Source of the DNA: Chrysaora quinquecirrha
Taxonomy: Eukaryota > Cnidaria > Scyphozoa > Semaeostomeae > Pelagiidae
NCBI GenBank assembly: GCA_014526335.1
Contig: JACTAT010000033.1
Span: 62,001-126,000, forward strand
Reading direction: 5' to 3'
Length of the DNA: 64,000 nucleotides
Under the pieces are notes generated by a model. That model ran no database searches, had not been told where the DNA came from, and worked only from the letters and a program-made list of their open reading frames with translations. This document shows, in pieces, positions 47,575-61,500 of this stretch. The translations under genes and the position numbers were made by a program. Numbering within the stretch: the stretch's first letter is position 1; every line of letters begins with the position of its first letter.

Positions 47575-48380
47575 TTACTATTACTATTGGTTCCACCCGC
47601 AAATGGATTGGTTCCACCCGTATATGTATTGGTTCCACCAGTAAATGGATTGGTTCCATCCATATATGTATTGGTTCCACCCGTAAATGGATTGGTTCCA
47701 CTCGTATATGGATTGGTTCCACCCGTACCACCCGTAAATGGATTTGTTCCAACCGTATATGGACTGGTTCCACCCGTAATAGATTGGTTCCACCCGTAAA
47801 TGGATTGGTTCCATCCGTATATAGACTGGTTCCACCCGTAAATGGATTGGTTCCATCCGTATATGGACTGGTTCCACCCGTAATAGATTGGTTCCATCCG
47901 TATATGGATTGGTTCCGTCCGTATATGGACTGGTTCCACCCGTATACAGATTGGTTCCATCCGTATATGGGCTGGTTGCACCCGTTAATGGATTGGTCCA
48001 CCCGTAAATGAATTGGTTCCACACGTATACGGATTGGTTCCACCGGTGTATGGATACATTCCACCCGCATATGGACTGGTTGCACCCGTAAATTGATTGG
48101 TTGCATCCGTATATAGATTGGTTCCACCAATATATGGGTTGGTTCCACCCGTAAATGGATTGGTCCACCCGTTTATGGATTGGTTCCACCGTATATGTAT
48201 TGGTTCCACCCGTATATGGATTGGTTCCACACGTATATGGATTGGTTCCACCCGTATTTGTATTGGCTCCACCCGTATATGAATTGGTTCCACCCGTATG
48301 TGAATTGGTTCCAAACGTATAGGGATTGCTTCCACCGGTATATGGATTGATCCCACCCATAAATGGATTGGTTCCACTTT
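47575..48380. repeat. Minisatellite, 21-base unit, about 37 copies
   Basis: Units of GGATTGGTTCCACCCGTATAT. Because 21 is a multiple of three and the unit lacks stops in several frames, long repetitive frames open on both strands (NQSIYGW-type on minus, IGSTRIW-type on plus). There is no signal peptide, splice pattern or start context to favour any of them, so I call it a repeat. Confidence 0.9.
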
Positions 48381-48498
48381 TTCGAAATATTTAGCAACGA
48401 TTCATAATTTTAGCCACTTGTTAGCAAAAAGGCTAATGAACCAGAAAATACATGCAAGAGAGCTAGTAAGCACCAATGCTTGAAGGATTCATGCTTAG

Positions 48499-48681
48499 TC
48501 AAGCCTTCAAGCAATTTGCAATACAAGCTAAATGGCAGCCGATAATGGCTAAGACAAAACGAGCTGGTCTAGACAGAGTTAGATTCATTGCATCGTCATT
48601 GTAAGCTGGCCACGTACTAGCAGTTAGCGCATCTAATGCAGCAATAATGCCTGCCGACTGTTCTGCAGGAAGTTTTGACAT
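48499..48681 (-). CDS. Hypothetical 60-codon frame beside the second anomalous block
   Basis: It starts MSKLPAEQSAGIIAAL in a reasonable context (AACCATGTC) and ends IGCHLACIANCLKA-stop, with a hydrophobic patch near the end. Not recognised. Its upstream side is cut off by the block starting near 48,690, so it may be an exon of something larger or chance. Confidence 0.2.
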   Translation of the reverse strand: MSKLPAEQSAGIIAALDALTASTWPAYNDDAMNLTLSRPARFVLAIIGCHLACIANCLKA

Positions 48682-48689
48682 GGTTCAGC

Positions 48690-51240
48690 TACAACTGAAA
48701 GAATGCCATAGGTATAAGACAGTCCAATAACACTTGAATTACAATGCAATTGTCAACACTATGATCTAAAGTAAATTTGCAATGAATTGTCAAATGAAAA
48801 TTGCATAAATTCGTAAATCTCTCTAGAAGAAAACATTGACAAAACAAGTAGTTATCTAAACCTGCAATTTAAAGTCTCTTCATCATCACTACGTATCTAA
48901 CAGTAATCAGATTATCGAGATTCTAAATCCTTAATTTCTCTATCAAATTAAATCGAAACTACAGATTCAAATACAGATATACGCAAATTACACCTAGTCT
49001 ATATCAATGAACAATTAACCACTAGAACATGCTTCAACTTAGCAAAATTACTAATAATTCACAGTAACAAAGTGTTACATACTGAACAGTGAACATAATA
49101 TAACCAATTATAAAAGTAGTTTGCATATCACTAAACCAACTGCACAATGAGCAAGCAACAATAAGATATTAATCAAACAGTTTATCGATAATCTAGCTAA
49201 ATAACGACATGCTGAAATCATTACTTGTATGCCATAGCAAAGTTGAATTATCAGCTAAAGACATCTACAACTTATGCCAAAGTTCAAGGTAATATTTATT
49301 TATATTCCATATGACATGTATGAATAAGTCTACTAATACATGCTAAGCAGTACATTGCAGCTAATTTCATAACTCATATTATTCAAATATCCAGCTCATT
49401 CCAGATTACCTTCAAGTTTTACAACAACTGTTTACACAATCTGCAGCATGAACTTTGTCTAATATGTAATCTTACTAAACGGCTAACCATTACTAACTTC
49501 AGCTTATTAAATGTAGTTTAATTATAATGAGCACTACCAGTTAATTAAAACGTTTTAGCTTATGATCCTTTATAGCTCAATCTTAAAACTGGCTATACAA
49601 TTATATACTATGTCACCGACTTGATAATATCATTATTACAGGAACTAATTAAATCCACATTAAATAGTTAAGTAATAGCTTCATTTTAATAAAAACAGTT
49701 GTATCTTATGCTTAAAATCATGAATTAACTTCAAATCTCATGTTAAATCAGTATTAATAGCAGTACTTATATAGCTATTCAAATGCTCTTACTAAAGATA
49801 ACATTGATTAGTTATAAAGTTAGTAAGTACTCCTTATGAAGAGTTTACGTAAAATTGATCAATGAAACAAGCTGATGCTGTATCATGTAGATACTGAGAT
49901 TATAACTAAACAATTATCATAAATAAGCAATAGATTACTTATCATTACGATAAGAGCGCTGAGCTAAGTACATTGAATTTATAGTTATTCATTTCAGAAT
50001 TATAGTAGGTCATGTTACTCGTACTTGAAAGTTCAAAACTTCGAAACAGCTTAGTTAAATTTAGAGACTTAGGCTTACAATTAGACGTCTTGAATAGTAT
50101 TAAATCTAAACTTCTGAAGTGACCTAAAACTTATAGGAAATTATTTTTAAAAGCTAACGGTGCAGTTTCGTAAAAGTCTTCTTGAGTCAAATCAAATTTT
50201 AAATTAGATCTTACTTTATTGAAACTGTAACTTTAAAGAAATCTTTTACTAAGAGTCTATACCTGTACATAGAATCTTATGTAACATATTATTCAAACCT
50301 ACATCTCAAACATCGTACATGACAAGTTGTTTGTAAATATGTAAAGGAATAGTAGAATATCACTATACTTTAAAGCTCTAAATATCTTGTCAACTCTATG
50401 TTCAAATAGTTATTTAAAATACTAGTTGTAAAATATTACATTACAACTCTATTATGAAAAACTACTATTCTTACATCAATGTACTAGGTCACTGCAAATT
50501 AATAAACATAATATGAAAGTTAAAGCTGGACATTAGATTAATACGCTAGTTATTTGAGTAATTTCGACATTATCTTATATTAACTGGATATAGTGTAATA
50601 ACTCTATTGAACTTAGCTTAGTAGAATTATAGCTTATTAGTTACACGTCACTTCTAGCTTAACCATGCATTTCTAAATGTAAAGTTCTTAGACTTTTAAT
50701 TCAATGCTTACTAATGCTTGACTATTTTAAATTTACAGAGGGGACGCTTAACTACTATAACATTATGTATTTTGGGCAGTGGTCATTACGCTTAAGTAAC
50801 TAATTCGACAATTATGTGTTTCAATTTAAGTTCATAATTTTCTATGTCTAGTTACTGAATAGCTTAGTAACGTTCATACGACAAGTTATATGACTAACAG
50901 ATTTTAGCAAAGCATGGCTCATGCAATTGATGGAACTAATGAAACTTAAATCAATTTGTAGATTACTACTTTAGCAACTTTCTGTCAAAAAGTTCTTTCT
51001 TGCATGTTAGTATTGTCTAATTTTATATGTTTTATGTTATTACGTGTACATTAAAGTACGTGTGTCCAAATGTTGATGCCACGATTTAGATTGAGCGAAT
51101 CAGGTGTTAAAGTTAGACAAATGTTAGCTTTGAAGCAATTTGACGTTAAAAGCAATTCTAAATTTAGAACTAGGTACGAATAGACCTAAGCTGCTATAGC
51201 AAAAGTGTCAATTTGAAATACTAAATGTAATTTTTCTTGA
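48690..51240. other. Second homopolymer-poor, ORF-free block
   Basis: Same character as 13,091-17,130: AT-rich, no run of six identical bases, dense stop triplets in all frames, no recognisable repeat. From about 51,250 normal composition returns (a run of eight T at 51,282). The missing 3' exons of the Myb gene would be expected in or beyond this stretch. Confidence 0.5.
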
Positions 51241-51969
51241 GATATGGCTCTAGTCAACAGCTGCACTTATGCGTAGCAAGTTTTTTTTGAGAATAAGGAA
51301 AATTCTATGAATTTCATTACAAAGTTTAAGTTCCATTAGAGACATACGATTTCACAAGCTTATTGATTTCCAAGCTTGATTGATCAACATAAATTTGACA
51401 TGCAACGTTTAACAGCATTTAGCTGTCAAATAGTTCAAAATTTTTGCTGGCAAAGCTGCGTCAACATTGTGCTAGAAAGCTTTGACCAAGTACTTTGCTT
51501 ATTGCTCTAATGATGTTTAAATCTTTAACATGCTATTGACAACATTCATTCTTAAACTTTTTGTATTGAAAAGCACATTGTAACATTTAGGACATAGTAG
51601 ACATGTGCTAAGGAAATACAACTTTTGAATTTGAATTAGGACAACATTGTTTGCAATGTCTGCTGGTCCATCAAATTTACAGTTTGAAATGCTAAATGAC
51701 TCAAAATTGCTTTTGAACGATTTAAACTAGCAGTTCAATATTTTGAAAGTCAAAAGCAAATAACTTCTTAACACATTTAAAGAACCAAAGAGAACATCAA
51801 GGTTTGTAACTTAATTCATATGTAAGAACGTTTGCATCTTCTACAGCTGTACTTGAATCTTAATGTTAACAATTATATTTATTTTGGACATGTTCTAGTC
51901 AAAATCTTGTATGAATATCATTAATTTACATTTTCCATTTTCCCTCGTTTTGGTATAAGAGTTTGTATA

Positions 51970-52460
51970 GAAAAATCATCCGCTATCTCGAACCCCGTTT
52001 TCTCGAACATTCGCTATCTCGAACCATTTTCGATTTTCAATGAGGAAAACCTGCTCTTTATCTCGAACTTTGCCAAATTTTCTGCTGAACTAGATAAAGA
52101 GACAGGCTGAAAATATGTATAAGTTCGCCTAGCGGAGCGGGAATGGCAGCAGCTAAGTGATATGCTGCCCATGTGTACAACAGATAAAGCTGTTCTCTTT
52201 CGAGATGTGCTGCACGCCATTATCTCAATTTCACAAATAGCAGGGATGAAAGCATATGAGCTTTGACTCCTATGTAAAAAATACCAGACTTGTTTGATGA
52301 AATTTGGGATCAGTAACCCTGCATGTTAATAGGGGTTCCTTTTCTTACTTAAAAACTATAATTTCTTATATTGATGTGGGGCATCCGTTATTTCGAACAT
52401 TCGCTATCTCGAACAAATTCCAGTTTCCCTTGAGAGTTCGAGATAGCGAATGTCAACTAT
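51970..52460. mobile_element. Tigger/pogo-like DNA transposon remnant
   Basis: CGCTATCTCGAAC motifs are repeated at the left end (ACATTCGCTATCTCGAACCA). At the right end they appear as ACATTCGCTATCTCGAACAA and in inverse as TTCGAGATAGCGAATG. Such TCGAGATA-type ends are typical of Tigger/pogo elements. A minus-strand start MACSTSRKRTALSVV (from 52,220) resembles the basic N-terminus of their transposases, and the frame is then lost. About 490 bases, far short of an autonomous element. Confidence 0.6.
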
Positions 52461-52551
52461 ATCAGCATCTTTGAGATCACGTTTGACAATATCTTTGAAA
52501 CGTAAAACACCAAAGTAAAGTAAACACAACAAAGTAAACAAAAACACAAAC

Positions 52552-55500
52552 CTTGAATCCGCCAGTTATTGGAACAACCGAAAGCTGAGTTCCGCTTTTG
52601 TTGACTTGGCCAACATTGACGACAATATTACTGCTAGGAGTTTTAAACTGACCATCATCTATCAGATCTTGTAATGGTATGACTGTGAATTGTCCAGATT
52701 TGAGAGGAGTACTTGAAGGGGTTGCATATGACGTCAGGCCATGTGAAACATAAGTCTCCTCGTGCTGCAAAAGGTAGGAGTAAAATACTGCAATAATGAA
52801 ACGAAGAGGGCACAATGCGAATCTCTTAAATCGTGTAAGCAAATCTCAGAGGGTTAATGACAACATGATTGTTGATCTTACTAATTTATATACAAAGTGC
52901 GCTGTTCAAAAACCCTTCCGAAACGATCAAACATTGTTAGTAAAACATCTTGCTAGTAAAACAACAACAAAATTTGACCGTTTGTAAGCGAATTCTGCTT
53001 GCAGGACAACGTTTTTTGCTAAACGGTCTAACATTGCTTGTAAAGGAAACATCAAACGTTTGACCAACGAGGAAGAACTTTCATAATTTCCCAAGCTCGT
53101 GCAAGCAATAACCGAAAAGCCATGAAACTTGAGTGCTTTGATTATTATAACATTTGATTAGTATTTCTAAAGTTGGTTTTTTTACGATAGTTTAACAAAA
53201 AGAACAAACTAAGGCAAACCAATTAAATGCCAACAAACGAAAGAAATTAAAATTAATTGTAATATTCTACAAAATGAGACAAAAAATAAGACATATATAT
53301 ATATTACACAATTACACACATTTTCAATGTATATTATTGCTGTTAATTATTAGTGCCATTAATGTATATTATTGTTTAGTCTGATCATGCAGACTCTTTA
53401 GGCTTATATGTATATAATATATATGTGTATATTCATTTTTGGCAAATTTAACGATGCTTCAGATCATCGAGAAAAATATAAGGGAAATGAAAAATGCAAA
53501 AAAGGAAAATTTATTCAAATAAGATATACCTGAGTTTGATTTGAGGAAGAACTTCTTGGCGTGTTATCGATATCCGTAGTGTAATTTCTGTCCGTGACAT
53601 TAAACGACAGAGTCCTTCGACCGTTGCCTTTTTTATTTTTTAATGAACATATAGGACTGACTGTATAATCATCTTGGCAGTTCTTCGCATAATCATGATC
53701 AGGGGTAAATTTATGAAGTGATGTCTCTGAAGTGGATTCACTGCTCTTGGTTATGATCGAGGAGATATCAGTAAACTTACCAGGACACTGCAAAAGAGTT
53801 AAATTCTGTTATGCATACATAAATTTGTACCATAGGAAAGGCTTGTGGACAGAATTCTGTGTTCTGGATTATGAAAAACCAGCATAAGACAAGCAATCAC
53901 AGTACAGCTTTCAAAGCTACAGGAAAGAGTGAAGTAACGCGAATTACACGTATTTTTTCATAAGAAACCCTCTATAAGAAACTCAGACTCTCGAATGGCC
54001 AAAAATTTAAGAAACTCCAGTACAGGACATTTTTTACCTAGGTGACTTTTCACCTCAGACAGCGAAAGTTATTTTAATTCTCATGTTTCGTCTGCAATAA
54101 CGAATTTCTGTGACAAGCATACAAACAGGAAACCTATATGTATTCAAATACGATCGATAAATGGGTTTAGAACATCATTCAGATAGAATAACTATGTTGT
54201 CAATATGGATAATCAAGAAACTCTTAAGAAACTTCCAGTACTCAAAATCTGAAAATTTTAAGAAACTTTCAGTACTGGATCAATTTTTTAGTTTCTTATA
54301 AAAAATACGTGTATTGAACACAAGCAAAGAGCCTTCTTAAAAGAATCTTGTCCACTCCATAGTAAATAAAAGCACCAAGGCACTATCTGTATGACCTAAT
54401 TACAAAATAAAAAATGACCTGACCAGGAGCTCCTAATAGGTAGATACGTAATGAATTTTTGAAATACAGTAATTATGTAGTGAATTAAACTCCTTCAGAT
54501 TGCTATATCTCATGCTCTATAGTCATTATTCAACATATAACTGATGTTCGACATGTCAGCATAATATTCAAAAGCCAATTGAAAAATTCTAAGAAAAATC
54601 TTTTAATACATAAGGTAACAGTTTGCATCTCTATTGGACAGTCGAGGCAAATTGATTACCTAGTGCTCAGATCAAAAATCGACAAAACAGCCTTGAAGCA
54701 TTATGAAAATACGTCTTTTCATTTGATTAATTAATGAGTTAATGTAAGTAACAATTTTGTTCAGCATAATTATCTTTTGCTTAGACATCACATAATGTTG
54801 ATGGAGGGAGAATATTCTTTAGCTTTTTAGCGCGTATTTTTTTGGTTTCCTCCTGTTTTTGGCAGACCTTGCACAGAGCCAAGAAAAAGTTACGGTCACA
54901 CAGTCATTGACCGGAGGAAGGTCAGTTAGAACAAAAGAGATTCTGATGCCACACCTAAGACACGCCTATTTTCATTGTTGAGCGAGGAAGGTTTTCAGCT
55001 AGGGGTATTTTTGTCTGGAGGAAGTTTGAACACTTTTCTGGACTCTGACCTTGCAAATCCTCAAAGCGGTAGACTTAGCAGGAAAATTTTCCTGTACCAA
55101 AAAACATGCCTACCGAAAACGGTAGGCAGATCAGAACATACTCGAACTAAACCATTAATTTCAAAGCGAGAACGAGATTATTTGGGATGTCTGTGAAATC
55201 TTCCATTTTCGGGGGCACATGGTTTTGGAGGCCTGCGAAACCTGCCGTTGTCAGAAGACTGTACCAAAAAAATACGTTCCGACGTCTACCGAAAAGAGAA
55301 GGCATCTGCTGAAAACAGAATGTGACCAAAAAATACGCCCTTAGAGTTGATAACCAACCAGCTAGTTCCTGAATATCAAAGTTAATTCTTACCACGTTTG
55401 AGGTATTGAGTTTATCCAATGCTATTTTCAAAGGCGTTGGTGTTCTCGGTGTCTTGCTTATCAATGAGTTTCTAATCTTTGGTGTCTCGAGATCATTTTC

Positions 55501-58500
55501 ACTCTTGATTCTCGAGCTATAATGCATCCCACTAGTATCGGAAACCAATGGTGTGCCTAATGGTGTTATTGCATTGCCCGCGTTCGATCTTGCAGGAGTT
55601 GAAGTATAGACCTTACCATCTTCTACGGAAGGACTGTTGAAGAACTGTGATGGTGAAAAAGGTAGTTGTTTCAAAGGAGTCTCTCTTGCAGGTGATTTAA
55701 AATTGCATTGGATCGAGATGTTCTGGGTGGTTTGTCTCGTTCCACGATACTTAAATTCATTAAGGAAATATTTTAATAGATGGGGGAAGGGGGTTTTCAG
55801 TGAAATAATCAAAGAGTTTTGAAACTTCCTTAAATTCGCGCTAATTTTGTAGCTTTGTCGCAACACCTTATGGCGAAGACTGTATTTAGTTAGTTAACTA
55901 GTTAGTTAGTTAGTTAGTTAATTGGTTGCTTAGTTAGTTAGTTAGATAGTTTGTTAGTTAGTTAGTCAGTTTGTTAGCAACTAATAATCGCAAAATTAGA
56001 ACATGCATAACTTTTTAGGAAAGGAACTAGTTGCCAACTCTTTGTCAGAGCGCTTATATCAACAGATCAGTTGCGATAAATTAGTTCCAAAAAAATTGTT
56101 GATTAGCAGTCGGCAAATAGTTTTAACTGTGCACAATGTTGACATAAGTTTGGCTTCAGATATAATCATACGTTCAGCACATGTGTTTAAGTGAAAAACG
56201 GCTCAGAAGTGTGTTTGATTGTCATTAAGAGCTTCATGCACTTAGAAGAGAGCAAGTATCTTAGATTTAAGCTCTGTGATACGCCAAACACTGCTACTGC
56301 TCTGTTGTTTGAATTAACCAACAGTTAAGAAATAAAACAATACATGTGCTATAGACTTTTCAACGCAAATGCATTTAACTCGGTGGAAAGGATACAGGTC
56401 GACACTTCGTTCTTCTTAAAATTGTTGGCAAAGCAGAGAATCTGTTAGAACCTTGCTTCTTCACAGGAACATCATTGCTTAAAAGAGACCAGAATAAGGA
56501 GAAATCACTTAATTGATTGAATGAATAATCAATTATAGCCAGATACAGTTAAATAATTAACAGTGACAAAAACAAGGCAGATATTCAAGTTACCTGGAAA
56601 TACTGTTTGATGCAGCAGAGACAGACAATTGGTTGCACCCAGTTCCTGTAACAAAGATATCTTCCTTACTAACAACATAAACAGCGAAAATAGCTGCAGA
56701 TCAGAAATGGAACTCTAGACTTGCTTTTTTTCAAAAAAGCAAAAAAACGATATAACATCTTATTGTTAAGAAACAGAAGCCTGAATAATACCTAATAATA
56801 TACTGAATTATATCTATTCTATTCTACCAAGTACTGCCTGCCTTTTAATAGAAGATTATGGTAGGGTCCAGAGGGGAAAGCCATCTAATACATCTGTAAA
56901 ACTTTGCTAATAGACTTGGATTTGGAATGGGGTAAATCATCAACTTGCTCCTTGCTTAAAGAAGCCCATAAGTTGGAGGTAGTGTACAGAAACTTCAAAC
57001 TTTGCATGGAAGTATACACGTACTACAAAATTTCCGCTCTGTATATCAAAGCTAGAAAAAGGAATACACAAATTTTAATTACGTTTATTTAAAATTATTT
57101 AAACCATTCTTGAAGAGTTTCTTTTTAAATTAAAACCCAAATGTAATGTAACCAAATTGAAGGCTTACGTAGCACATTACTGTAACTAACAACGCTCATT
57201 ACTTGTGACTGATGAGCTATCTCTTACTGTATGTCATTGAGATAAGACGTCAAAGGACATCTCCTCACATACCTGTAGACAACCCCAATTACAACTTATT
57301 GACACTGCCTGCATCATAGATTGAGAAGAGCTTTCATTTCAGAAAGATACAGATAGAGATCTTTAATTCGATCCGTTTACTTACGATGCTCTTCATAAGC
57401 ACGCCTGTAGTCACAGTTTTCTTTATTACTCTCTGGATAATCACGTGATTCTTGATGCATTGAATTGGTTGCCATGGCGTCAATTGTTTTTGGTGTAAAT
57501 ATTCCTGCCATGCCAACCTCAGCTAACATTTCAGACATGTCACTTCCGGTCATATTCTGGAAAGGAGACATGAACAATGTGGAATCAACTTCGGTTCGAC
57601 TTCTCTTTACGGTTGACGGTGTCATTGTTTCATCAGTTTCTTTCACTGTTGAGTTTCTCTGTGCATCTCCAGACTCCAGAACTGTCAAAAGTACTTTGCT
57701 TCTGTTAATCTTTGTGTTTACTGGCGTCATCATATTAGGGTAAGGATGTTTTCGTAATTTCGATCTTGCAGGATGGGTCTTTGAAGATAGTTCATAGCGA
57801 CCAGAGGAAATTCTACGATTCTGTCTCTTTTCATCTTGTGCTCCTTTAAATACCAATACAAATAATTTAATATTTTCACTATTTGATTGATAGAACAATT
57901 ATTCGATTTGAAAATTGCGATAAGCAGCGGAAACATTTTCGGGCATACTTACACGTTTTTTTTATAAGAACAAAGTATATAAGAACATAAGGCTTCAGAG
58001 GCTGAAAAGTTAAGAACATGCTAAGAACATTACAAGGCTTTGTGAGGCTAGAAACAAATTAGAATTTACGTTCTTTAGTGGTACTGTCCTGTTCTCAACT
58101 CAAGAAAACAGGTGAACTATCAATCATTGTGAATATATGTGATATTTTTACATGTGCGTCCCTTTTCGTAGCAATTACCATCTAATTTGAAGAAGAACAG
58201 CTTTTTAAAAAGCAAGAAAATTAAGAACATGTTAAGAACATTTTGAGCTTTCAAATCGGCAAAATTTAGAACATTGCATAGCTTTCTTCAATTTCACTGT
58301 TCTTATAAAAAAAACGTGTAAAACCTTTTTCGTCTGAGATTCCTCAGATTGTCAGACGAAAAAAGCTTTCAAGTATGCCTGAAAATGTTTCCGCTGTTTG
58401 TCGCAGTTTTGAAGTTCTCTACGACTCAAAGACTATTCAATAATTCGATTCAATATTTCATGTGAATTGATTGTCGTTAGGATCAAATCAAAGTTAAGTA

Positions 58501-61500
58501 CAGCTGTCAAAACTGGAGTCAGACAGAGGATAGTCAGAAATATAATGCATACCAATACAGACTTGCATTGTATATAATGAATTTAATGTATAGCTATATA
58601 GGACATAAAAAGCAAATGTGATGAAGAAAATGGAAACAAAACTTCCTCTTACAAAAAACAATGACAAAAGTCAGTATTGAGTTTGTGAAAGCTGGATTCG
58701 ATAAAAAAGATTTTCAAGAACTTGCAAGAAGATTAATCTAGTTGCTAAAAATTGCCTGAATGCGGAAAATGATTATACAGGGGAAAATGGAATGTTAAAA
58801 GAAATGATAACGATGAAGGCTGCAAGAATTCATTATGAAAATACAATTTACATAATTTGGACAATATATTTTGTAAGGTATAATGACCCGGTCTCTTATG
58901 CTATGCATGGGGAATTCAAAGGATGTAGATGAAAAAGGTAAGCCGATGAAAATACAGATTCATGTCACTAAGAAATGAAAATATTGGCAAAACCGACAGA
59001 AGATTATCTATATTTTTTTAATTTTATTTAATCAATCTTTATACACGATACTCTTTCAGCAAATTAAAATACATTCTAAGTAAATCATACAGATATAAAT
59101 GGGTATAAATCCTAACTAATTAAACCTAGCAGTAGTGCTGTTCTTCCAAGGGGTCGTGTTTGGTACCTTTTTGTTCAGAAGGGAGTTTTTGAGACCTTGT
59201 TTGAAGCCAGTTAGGGAATTACTTGTTCTAATATTGACTGGGATCTCATTCCAAACCTTAGCGGCAGATAAATGAAAACTGCGTTTCGTATATTCAAGCC
59301 TGGCTCTAGGAATTTGAAGGTCGAGGTAGTTTCTTGTTCTGTAAGCAGATACCATAGATTGGGTCAGATCAGAAAGAGAAAGGTGCCAAAATGTTGATAG
59401 GAGATTATATGATGACTTGACTAGCTTCAATCCAAAGGATTGTGAAAGCTCATGACAACAGTTGAGCAGCTGAGTCACTGGTAAACACATGCAATACAAG
59501 GTACTGTACTTACGCTGTCGTCTTTCACTTGATTCACTTTTTCTACGCTTCTTTTCCTTTTGAGGAAGATAAGAGGAAATCAGCAAACTTTAACAGGTAC
59601 TTAAAGTGCAATAGCTTGCTAAGCGTATGTGGGAAATCAAAATAGAAAATCAACAAAATCGTTTGATATTCTATGCTATTCATTGCAATCTTATACAGTT
59701 GGTTAAACTCATACCATTTTTGCTCATTATGTTGAAGAAAAGGAGAGATAACAGGCTATCTGTTGGATCCAAAGATGCAAAGATGTGTCGAGTCAAAGAC
59801 ATGGATTAAAAATTGACTTCAGGAATGACGCAAAACAGCAGATAAGACACAGAAAAAGAGACAGTTATATATACGTATTGGTGCTAATATTTTGCCCTAA
59901 CATTAAGGGCTTCTTCAGAGTTAATTAACTTTTGCATACACTGCTAAATGCACGGGTGAAATGCAAGTGTGTCCTAATACTAGGTAATTTATAGCATGTA
60001 GCCTAAGAAGCGCTGCTTAACTTTGGAGCATAACACATTGAAAGCCAAGTAAAGATTGATAAGTAATTTCACACCTTCGATCCAACCTTTTCAATAAATA
60101 GGAAAGAAACCACATTTCTCATTGCTCGATGATGGGAGACGGATCTCTCCCGAAACGTTGCCCAACTTAATATCAAAGGCTTGTCATGATAAGTGGTGAC
60201 TATCATGTCTAATACGGTGCCAAGTAAAGACGTTTACAGAAAACATAATAGTGTCATCATATGTGAACTTTAAAAAATTTTTTGGCCGTTTTACCATCCA
60301 GGTTTTTTATATATTATTCTCCATTTAGAATCAAAACTAGAAACCATGAAATGAATAATCTGACACCATGAAAATGTAGATCACCTGATATTGTGGTTCA
60401 TATCTTCTGCGCATGCTTGAATTCCAATGATTCTTTATTGCATTATCAGTTCTAATATTAAATTATAATTTATCAATCAGTAGACAATAAGCCAACTCAT
60501 TATTCTTAACACTTGAAATGCAATGAAACGAGAAATGCAGCAACTGAAATTGACAAGGTTTAAGTGTGATTCTGAGATTAAAAACAAAACAGAGATCACA
60601 ATTTGGGCAAATCTTCTTTGCCTTGAAAACATATTTGAGCTGAAACTTTTAAAAAAACTTTAAGATGCAAGGCATTTCCATATAAAAAGTTCAACATTTT
60701 CCAACTTCCTGTTTTATGCTCAAATTCCTTCAACTTTCATTCAAAAAGTTAACTTCAACATTATGAACTATAGGAGAGCCTTTTTGGAGGAAATATATCT
60801 TTCGTTTCCAACTGAAAGGTTTCATAAGACAGGAACTACTGGGCAAACGGATAAAGACTTGCTCATTAATCTTCATTTATGGAAACTTATTGAGTCTCAT
60901 TTGACAAACACAGTTTATGAAGGTTCATACTCCTCTTGTGTTGGTTCATTTCTACGCAAAGGACTTTCTAGTTACTTATTCATGTTCATATGGCATAAGG
61001 TGATAGAAATCAACCAACATGTCCTCTACACACTTGATTTAAGAATATAGTTTGGAAGTATCTATCTACATACTTGTTAAAAGATTTTCAGAATCATGTA
61101 TCTCACTCACCTTCCAGGCAAGAGTTTTGCAATTTCAGCCCAACGATTGCCTAAAACTCTATGAGCTTCAAAAATGATTTTATCTTCTTCTTCAGTAAAT
61201 GCATATTTCTTCACATTTGGATTCAAATGGTTATGCCATCTTACAGAAGAAGAAATGAATATTATAAAGTATATATATGTAATAAACATGGATGCAAGGA
61301 ACTGTAAGATATCCAACTAAAGCTTGGTTTCCACTATTTATTTACTCATTCCTTCATTTATTCCTTCATTCATTGATTCATTCATTCCTTCTTTCATTCA
61401 TTCATTCCTTCCTTTACTGCTTCATTAATTCGATTATGCACACATTCATTCATTTATACATTCATCAATTCCTTCCTTCATTCATTATTTCATTCATTCA

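Noticed and set aside
47501..48397. Long repetitive open frames on both strands (up to 258 codons)
   Set aside because: They are the translation of a stop-free 21-base minisatellite in several frames at once, with no supporting start, splice or signal features.
55147..55400. Extension of the Myb frame beyond its donor at 55,393
   Set aside because: The frame stays open by chance. The GTAAGA donor gives a phase-0 join to the exon at 53,787, and the extension has no Myb-like content.
55885..55980. Interstitial telomere repeat
   Set aside because: The unit is TTAG, not the TTAGGG of animals, and it is a short interrupted microsatellite.
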